Assembly: GCA_900757715.1 (NCBI GenBank)
Contig: CAAEOZ010000317.1
Span: forward strand, 1 to 20,206
DNA from: an uncultured Veillonella sp.
GTDB taxonomy: Bacteria; Bacillota; Negativicutes; Veillonellales; Veillonellaceae
Direction of reading: 5' to 3'
Length of the DNA stretch: 20,206 nt
Shown here: in pieces, positions 15,024-20,206 of the stretch
Layout of the letters: each line of letters opens with the position of its first letter
Numbering within the stretch: position 1 is the stretch's first letter
Program-made: the position numbers and the translations under genes
The notes under the pieces: model-generated
What the model saw: the letters and a program-made list of their open reading frames with translations, nothing else
What the model was told of the DNA's origin: nothing
Databases searched by the model: none

Positions 15024-18011
15024 ATGAAAACAGTAAAAAACATGAAACAAAGTAGATTTATTCTATTTGTGCTTTCATTCCTGATGATGAGTATTGGGAA
15101 TGTTTATGCGCAAAATATTATTGTAACAGGTACGGTTCTAGATAGTACCGGTGAGCCTGTTATCGGTGCTAATGTAAAGGTAGCAGGCAACTCATCCGTA
15201 GGAACCATTACCGATTTTGAGGGGAATTTCTCCTTGTCGCTTCCTGCGGACATAAAGAAATTGGAAATCAGCTATATCGGTATGCTTTCACAAGAGACTG
15301 TCATTAAGCCGGGAACCCCGGTAAAGGTAATTTTGAAAGAAGATACTGAAGAATTGGATGAAGTGGTAGTCATTGGTTATGGTACTGTAAAGAAACGGGA
15401 CTTGACCGGTTCTATGACCTCCATCAAGCAAGCGGACATTGTCGCTGTTCCTACGACGAATGCTTTGGAAAGCTTGCAAGGAAAAGTGGCTGGACTAGAT
15501 ATGACTAAATCAAGTGGTCAGACAGGCTCGGGATTGTCATTCTCTATTCGCGGTAACCGGTCATTGAATGCTTCGAATGCTCCGCTGATTATTGTGGACG
15601 GAGTACCCTATGGGACAGATATTGATATCAATCCCAATGTTATAGAATCTATGGAGATTCTGAAGGATGCTTCTTCTACTGCTATTTATGGTTCTCGCGG
15701 TGCTAACGGAGTCATCTTGATTACTACAAAGAAAGGAGCTGTAGGCAAAACCAAGGTTTCATATAACGGTTATTATTCTAGCAATTCTGTAGCTGCTTAT
15801 CCCGATAGAATGAATTTGTCCGAATGGGCTGATTTCAAGAGAGAGGCTTATCGCACGGACGGCCAGTGGGCAGGTCCCGAAGATGATGCCAAAATTTTCG
15901 GTTCTGCTTATGATGCTATAAAAGCCAATCAAAATGTGGACTGGGTGGATATGCTGATGCAAACGGGTAGCCAGATGTCCCATTCTATCAATATTTCGAA
16001 TGGTACGGAGAAGACAACATTCAATCTGGCTTTTGAATATATGTCTGAAGACGGTTTGGTGAAGTTGGATAATATGGACCGTTATAATGCAACCTTATCC
16101 TTGTCGCATAAGTTGACTGATAATTTAAAACTGAACGCTAATGTAGTATACACCTATTTGGATCAGAACATCAGACGTGATCCTTTCAACCGTTCTATTT
16201 ATTACGCTCCCTATGGGGATGTATACAATGAAGACGGTTCCATCAATGTGCTTCCTTTTAATGACGGACAGACCATCAGTCCCATAGCCGAGGAAGTCCC
16301 CGGAGCCTATAAAAATAACCGGTTGACCAGCCATTTGGTGGGGAATGTAGGGGCTACCTGGAACATTATCAAGGACTTGACACTGACTTCTACTTTCGGA
16401 TTTGACAAGAAAGATGTCCGTACAGGACATTTTGCTGATACATATACGTTGGACGGAGCGGGAAATTACTCGTTAGCAGATGTTACCAATCATAGTGATG
16501 TCAATTGGTCGTGGGAAAATACATTGGCTTATTCGTTCACATTAGGAAAACATAATCTGAGTCTGATGGCAGGTAATGCATTATATAAAAATGTAGCTGA
16601 GGAATATAAGGGTGCGGGACATAATCTTATTTCATCTACTATGTTGTTTTATAATTTAGGTGGTTTGCAGGATAGTCAGCAGATATCCAGTAATTATGTA
16701 CAAACCACTATGGCTTCTTTCTTCGGACGTATCAACTACAAATTCAATGAGAAATACTTGATGACCGTAACTTTGCGTCAGGATGGTTCATCTGTACTGG
16801 CAAAAGATCATCAGTGGGGGTTCTTCCCATCTGTGGCTTTGGCCTGGCGTATGAATGAAGAGAATTTCCTGAAGAATATAGAACAACTTTCCAATTTGAA
16901 ACTTCGGTTGAGTTATGGTATTTCAGGAAACAGTGCTGTTTCTGCATATCAAACTCAGGGAGGATTAGGAAAGACCATGTATGCTTATCTCATAAATAAT
17001 ACGGAAAACGGGGCCTATGGTTATTATCCGGCTTTGACACCGAATTATAATTTGGGCTGGGAAAAAACAGCAACGGCTAATATCGGTATTGATTTTGGTT
17101 TCTTCAATAACCGCATCAGTGGTTCATTGGACATCTATCAACAAAAGACATCAGATTTGCTGATGCAGAAAAAAGTACCTAGCTCTACCGGATATTCTTT
17201 GGCATGGGATAATGTAGGAAAAACTGAAAATAAAGGTGTGGAATTAGTTATTAATACCCAAAATTTCAATCAAAAGGATTTCTCGTGGAATACAGATTAT
17301 ACTTTTACTCTGAACAGAGAGAAAATCACTGAATTGGCAGGTGGAATCGATCGTGATATTAGTAACGGTTGGTTTGTAGGACATTCCATCAAAACGCATT
17401 ATGGATTGGAGAAAATCGGTATTTGGCAACTTGACGAAGCTGAGGAAGCAGCTAAATATGGTGAGAAGCCGGGCCGTATAAAAATAAAGGACCAAAATAA
17501 GGATGGTTCTATAGACAATGATAACGATCGTGTCATTTTGGGTTCGGAAACTCCCGATTTCGTAATGGGATTGAACAATACATTCAAATACAAGAACTTT
17601 GATTTGCGCGTTTTCATGTATTGGAGACAAGGGCAAATGTTACATTCGGAAGCCAACGGGTATGGATCATACCGTATTCAAGGAGATCCGGGTATTAAAG
17701 TAAACTATTGGACACCGGAGAATCCTACGAATGAATTTCCCCGTCCGGAAAAAAGTTATTCAGATTCTTCCAAATTGGATGCATTGGGATACGTGGATGG
17801 TTCGTATTTGAAGATTAAAGAAATCACTTTGGGATATCAGTTACCTAAATCATGGATCGAGAAGATTCATGCTTCTAATATCCGTATCTATTGTTCATTA
17901 AAGAATTTCTTTACTTTCAGCCATTTGGATGATTATGATCCTGAACGAGGAGGCTCTTTGAGCTACCCGATGACAAAACAAGCAGTATTTGGTATTAATG
18001 TTGATTTTTAA
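15024..18011 (+). CDS. SusC/RagA family TonB-dependent outer-membrane transporter
   Basis: This 995-residue protein has a signal peptide (1-30, ending VYAQ). A carboxypeptidase-regulatory-like beta-sandwich (about 32-105, VTGTVLDSTGEPVIGANV) follows, then the TonB-box-like LDEVVVIGYG (111-120), a plug (about 122-235, with ALQGKVAG-like ALESLQGKVAG, APLIIVDGVPYG and GSRGANGVILITTKKG) and a long beta-barrel ending AVFGINVDF. No STN/FecR signalling domain precedes the plug, consistent with control by the HTCS rather than an anti-sigma factor. DQNKDGSIDNDND (about 822-834) is an acidic, calcium-binding-like loop. SusC forms the TonB-powered channel that imports oligosaccharides delivered by SusD. 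I kept ATG 15024 rather than 15042 because the leader shared with the CE8 gene ends just before it. The SusD gene starts 14 bp downstream. Confidence 0.97.
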   Translation: MKTVKNMKQSRFILFVLSFLMMSIGNVYAQNIIVTGTVLDSTGEPVIGANVKVAGNSSVGTITDFEGNFSLSLPADIKKLEISYIGMLSQETVIKPGTPVKVILKEDTEELDEVVVIGYGTVKKRDLTGSMTSIKQADIVAVPTTNALESLQGKVAGLDMTKSSGQTGSGLSFSIRGNRSLNASNAPLIIVDGVPYGTDIDINPNVIESMEILKDASSTAIYGSRGANGVILITTKKGAVGKTKVSYNGYYSSNSVAAYPDRMNLSEWADFKREAYRTDGQWAGPEDDAKIFGSAYDAIKANQNVDWVDMLMQTGSQMSHSINISNGTEKTTFNLAFEYMSEDGLVKLDNMDRYNATLSLSHKLTDNLKLNANVVYTYLDQNIRRDPFNRSIYYAPYGDVYNEDGSINVLPFNDGQTISPIAEEVPGAYKNNRLTSHLVGNVGATWNIIKDLTLTSTFGFDKKDVRTGHFADTYTLDGAGNYSLADVTNHSDVNWSWENTLAYSFTLGKHNLSLMAGNALYKNVAEEYKGAGHNLISSTMLFYNLGGLQDSQQISSNYVQTTMASFFGRINYKFNEKYLMTVTLRQDGSSVLAKDHQWGFFPSVALAWRMNEENFLKNIEQLSNLKLRLSYGISGNSAVSAYQTQGGLGKTMYAYLINNTENGAYGYYPALTPNYNLGWEKTATANIGIDFGFFNNRISGSLDIYQQKTSDLLMQKKVPSSTGYSLAWDNVGKTENKGVELVINTQNFNQKDFSWNTDYTFTLNREKITELAGGIDRDISNGWFVGHSIKTHYGLEKIGIWQLDEAEEAAKYGEKPGRIKIKDQNKDGSIDNDNDRVILGSETPDFVMGLNNTFKYKNFDLRVFMYWRQGQMLHSEANGYGSYRIQGDPGIKVNYWTPENPTNEFPRPEKSYSDSSKLDALGYVDGSYLKIKEITLGYQLPKSWIEKIHASNIRIYCSLKNFFTFSHLDDYDPERGGSLSYPMTKQAVFGINVDF

Positions 18012-18025
18012 ATAAACGAATAGGT

Positions 18026-19699
18026 ATGAATAAATTATATAAATGGTGTTTGCTTAGCTGTATAGCAGCAACCTTGAGTTCATGTGATGATTTTCTGACA
18101 GAGGAAAATCCCAGTGGATTGACCGCTGATACTTTTTATAAGACTGCATCGGGTGCAGAAGCCTTGATTAATTCATGTTACACACCGTTGCGTTTCTGGT
18201 ATGGACAGGAATATGCCACATCAATGACAGAGTTGGGAACGGATATATTTACTCGGGGAAATGGTTGTGCCGATGCTGAACTTTCCGATTATAACTCGTC
18301 ATTACAAGGTTCCAGCAATGCGATAACTAAAGAGTGGGAACGTTTGTATTCGGCATTGAATACTTGTAACACTGCCTTGAACCGTTTGCCAGGATCCGAA
18401 CTTTCAGCTTCGGTTAAAGATATCCGTATGGGGGAAGCCTATTTCTTGCGGGCTCTTTATCTGTGGCATATTGTAGAGACATGGGGAGGTGTTTATTTAT
18501 CGACAGAAGAATGTACCGAGCCGTCAGGCTACGTTTACCGTTCGTCCGAAGAGGATTTTTATACTCAGATTATAGCTGATTTAAAAGAGGCGATGGCTAA
18601 ATTGCCAGTTTCCACTTCCGACTATGGACGTGCTACTAAAGGTGCGGCCGAAGCGTTTCTGGCACGCGTTTATCTGTATAATAAAAATTATGAGGAAGCA
18701 TTGAAATATGCCCGTAATGTCATTAACAATTATGATTATAGTTTGGCAAAAGATTATTCGGACCTTTGTGATATTTATAAATGTAATGATGTAAAAGAGA
18801 ATGTGTTTGTTTGTATGTACACGAAGAGTGAGATATTCGGAACTTCCATTGAAGAAGGTCCTGATGGGAACCCCATCATTTGGAGAACACCGGGTAATAA
18901 CCCTTCACATTTGTTGTGGGTGATGTGCTATGATCAGGTACTCGATAAAGACGGTAAGAAACCTGTTACGCGCTCCATAGAATATGGTCGCAGTTTTAAC
19001 AGATATATGCCTACGCTGTATTATCTGAATCTGTTCGATGAAAAGATGGATGCCCGTTATGATGATGTGTTCCAGCAGGCATGGATTTGTAACAATACGA
19101 ACAGTGCTTATATCTCACCGGGAGATACGGCTATTTTCTTTACTAAATATAGTGTGCCCGATGCAGAGGAAGCTAAACACAATTATATTACCATAGACAA
19201 GGATTTTGTTTACAATGCCGATGGTTCTATCAAAAATAGGGTTCAGAATGTGACTTTCAAAAAATTCCTTGATCCGTCTCGTGAGTCTGTGAATTATACG
19301 GGAAGTGTGAGACATGGTGTGGTCATTCGTCTTGCTGAGTTATATCTGATAGCTGCTGAGGCTGAATTATTCTTGAACGATAATGTCTCTGGAGCATCTT
19401 ATATCAATGAGGTAAGAAGGAGAGCCGCTATTCCTGGAAAGGAAGCCGCTATGGAGATAAAGCCGGAACAGTTGACATTAGATTTTATTTTGGATGAACG
19501 GGCCCGTGAGTTGGGAGGAGAGCAGCAACGTTGGTTCGATTTGAAGCGTACTGATAAGCTGCTGGAAAGAGTAAAAGCATACAATCCGGATGCGAAAGTG
19601 AATATAAAAGAGCATCATTTGCTACGTCCTATTCCTCAGACTCAATTGGATGCCATTATCAATAAAGATGAGTTTGGGCAAAATGCCGGTTACAATTAA
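18026..19699 (+). CDS. SusD/RagB family glycan-binding surface lipoprotein
   Basis: This 557-residue protein has a lipoprotein signal (ATLSSC, Cys20) followed by DDFLTEENPSG, the classic SusD N-terminus. TPR-rich helices follow (GEAYFLRALYLWHIVETWGG; KGAAEAFLARVYLYNKNYEEALKYA, given here in two parts). Near the C-terminus are IRLAELYLIAAEAEL, LDERARELGGEQQRWFDLKR, HHLLRPIPQTQLDAI and the usual GQNAGYN ending. SusD caps the SusC barrel and binds glycan at the cell surface. Sequence matches to the family are complete and the gene is intact, in contrast to the SusD relic at the left edge. It is coupled to susC by a 14-bp gap. No other binding protein follows in the window, so susCD close the visible locus. 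Confidence 0.97.
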   Translation: MNKLYKWCLLSCIAATLSSCDDFLTEENPSGLTADTFYKTASGAEALINSCYTPLRFWYGQEYATSMTELGTDIFTRGNGCADAELSDYNSSLQGSSNAITKEWERLYSALNTCNTALNRLPGSELSASVKDIRMGEAYFLRALYLWHIVETWGGVYLSTEECTEPSGYVYRSSEEDFYTQIIADLKEAMAKLPVSTSDYGRATKGAAEAFLARVYLYNKNYEEALKYARNVINNYDYSLAKDYSDLCDIYKCNDVKENVFVCMYTKSEIFGTSIEEGPDGNPIIWRTPGNNPSHLLWVMCYDQVLDKDGKKPVTRSIEYGRSFNRYMPTLYYLNLFDEKMDARYDDVFQQAWICNNTNSAYISPGDTAIFFTKYSVPDAEEAKHNYITIDKDFVYNADGSIKNRVQNVTFKKFLDPSRESVNYTGSVRHGVVIRLAELYLIAAEAELFLNDNVSGASYINEVRRRAAIPGKEAAMEIKPEQLTLDFILDERARELGGEQQRWFDLKRTDKLLERVKAYNPDAKVNIKEHHLLRPIPQTQLDAIINKDEFGQNAGYN

Positions 19700-19708
19700 G
19701 TATGTCTG

Positions 19709-19747
19709 TCAGACTAAAGTTTGATTTCTTGTAAAGGTGTAGTCTGA
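19709..19747 (+). other. Short inverted repeat after susD
   Basis: TCAGACTA (19709-19716) and TAGTCTGA (19740-19747) are perfect complements 23 nt apart, starting 10 bp after the susD stop. A smaller GTCTG-T-CAGAC repeat overlaps the left arm. No T-tract follows, so it is not a standard terminator. It may protect or process the 3' end of the susCD transcript. Confidence 0.3.
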
Positions 19748-19780
19748 TGATTGGCAGAGAAGTTATTTAGTTTGCAAAAG

Positions 19781-19832
19781 TTTTTAAACAACATAAGTTC
19801 GTTTTTAAAAACGAACTTATGTTGTTTAAAAA
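19781..19832. repeat. 52-bp perfect palindrome downstream of susD
   Basis: The left arm (19781-19806, TTTTTAAACAACATAAGTTC then GTTTTT) and the right arm (19807-19832) are exact reverse complements with no spacer. The bases outside (G at 19780, G at 19833) end the match. It contains three TTTAAA cores and forms the left part of the 21-bp array. A perfect zero-spacer palindrome of this size can extrude a cruciform and tends to be lost in replication, so its presence suggests recent origin or selection. Confidence 0.9.
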
Positions 19833-19884
19833 GGTGGTGGTCTTTTTTAAAAAGGTGGTGGTCTTTTTTAAAAAGGACAAGGTC
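19781..19884. repeat. Array of five TTTAAA cores spaced exactly 21 bp
   Basis: The centres of five TTTAAA cores fall at 19785/86, 19806/07, 19827/28, 19848/49 and 19869/70, each step exactly 21 bp. Intervals differ: the first two are inverted copies of each other (CAACATAAGTTCG and its complement), the next two are GGTGGTGGTC, and after the fifth core comes GGACAAGGTC. The last units read as tandem repeats of TTTTTTAAAAA plus a 10-bp spacer. Because 21 is divisible by three, both strands stay open and give seven-residue peptide repeats, but no start site or family supports translation. Confidence 0.85.
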
Positions 19885-20206
19885 TTTCTGGTTGAATGAA
19901 AGAGGAGTATATAAGGCTCCTTACATGTGTGGATATAAGAGCTCTCATCGGAGTTTTTTCCGGCAGGTCGGAATGTTTTTCCCAATTGAAGAACAAGTTT
20001 GGAAAGGCTAGGCGGATTTTCAATATTTTCTTTTCATAAGGTTTATCAATTCTGCTGCCACCACCCCTAAATCTTTTTATCCATCAGTGTTTCCAATAAA
20101 AGGTGGTAGCAGATTTTAAAAACTCTATTGTGGAACTTTCCGGCAAATACAGTCTGTCAGATGATCGTTGATAAAACCTGAAGCTTGCAAATGGGCGTAG
20201 CAAATT
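19885..20206. other. Right-end intergenic region, no convincing gene
   Basis: No plausible gene start or known protein is seen. A short TTCCG/CGGAA hairpin (19958-19973) with a T-rich tail is too weak to call. The stronger hairpin at 20051-20113 is listed separately. The last 90 bases are open in a minus-strand frame (SSDRLYLPESSTIEFLKSAT region) for about 37 codons from the window edge, but this cannot be assigned. Confidence 0.5.
20051..20117 (+). terminator. Long-loop hairpin with T-tract
   Basis: TCTGCTGCCACC (20051-20062) pairs with GGTGGTAGCAGA (20102-20113) in 12 pairs including one G-U, across a 39-nt loop, and TTTT follows (20114-20117). It could terminate plus-strand transcription from susCD, more than 350 bp after the stop codon. 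The loop is long for a terminator, and a structured RNA or a small mobile repeat is also possible. Confidence 0.35.

Noticed and set aside
19781..19884. Possible mini CRISPR array (AT-rich repeats with short spacers)
   Set aside because: Repeats of about 11 bp and spacers of 10 bp are far too short, two spacers are identical, two are inverted copies, and no cas gene is in the window.
19958..19980. TTCCG/CGGAA hairpin with a T-rich tail as terminator
   Set aside because: A stem of only 5 bp in an AT-rich region is not convincing.
19751..20011. Open frames on both strands with seven-residue repeats (LKRWWSF; FLKKTTT)
   Set aside because: They result from the 21-bp DNA repeat, which keeps all frames periodic. 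There is no start context or recognised domain, and the two overlap on opposite strands.

Overview
The window reads as Bacteroidales DNA, most likely Bacteroides or Phocaeicola. The evidence is AT-rich coding sequence, a SusC/SusD pair, a one-protein hybrid two-component regulator, lipoprotein signal peptides and TAnnTTTG-type -7 promoter boxes. No species can be fixed from the sequence alone.

Layout. Bases 1-49 hold the start of a minus-strand gene that looks like an IS transposase. Next comes the frameshifted C-terminal remnant of a RagB/SusD lipoprotein (about 236-890), closed by a strong hairpin terminator (967-998). From 1141 to 19699 all genes lie on the plus strand and form one polysaccharide utilisation locus (PUL): a hybrid two-component regulator, a GH28 pectin hydrolase, an alpha/beta-hydrolase esterase, a GH95 glycosidase, a GH3 glycosidase split by a 1-bp frameshift, a badly decayed CE12 acetylesterase, a CE8 pectin methylesterase, then SusC and SusD. 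Bases 19700-20206 have no convincing gene but contain a 52-bp perfect palindrome running into a 21-bp-phased repeat array, and a further hairpin.

How it works together. GH28, CE8 and CE12 point to pectin as substrate: CE8 removes methyl esters from galacturonan, CE12 and probably the alpha/beta hydrolase remove acetyl groups, GH28 cuts galacturonic-acid-containing backbone, and GH95 and GH3 trim side sugars. SusC and SusD import oligosaccharides. The regulator would sense a pectin fragment in the periplasm and activate the operon. No polysaccharide lyase, GH105 or extra surface glycan-binding protein is visible, so the locus may rely on other PULs or continue outside the window.

The notable themes are decay and regulation. 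Three loci (SusD remnant, GH3, CE12) carry +1 indels, and CE12 has also lost its middle. CE8 and SusC share an almost identical mRNA leader. Several inverted repeats sit on promoters or start codons. The most unusual structure is the array of five TTTAAA cores at exact 21-bp steps after susD.
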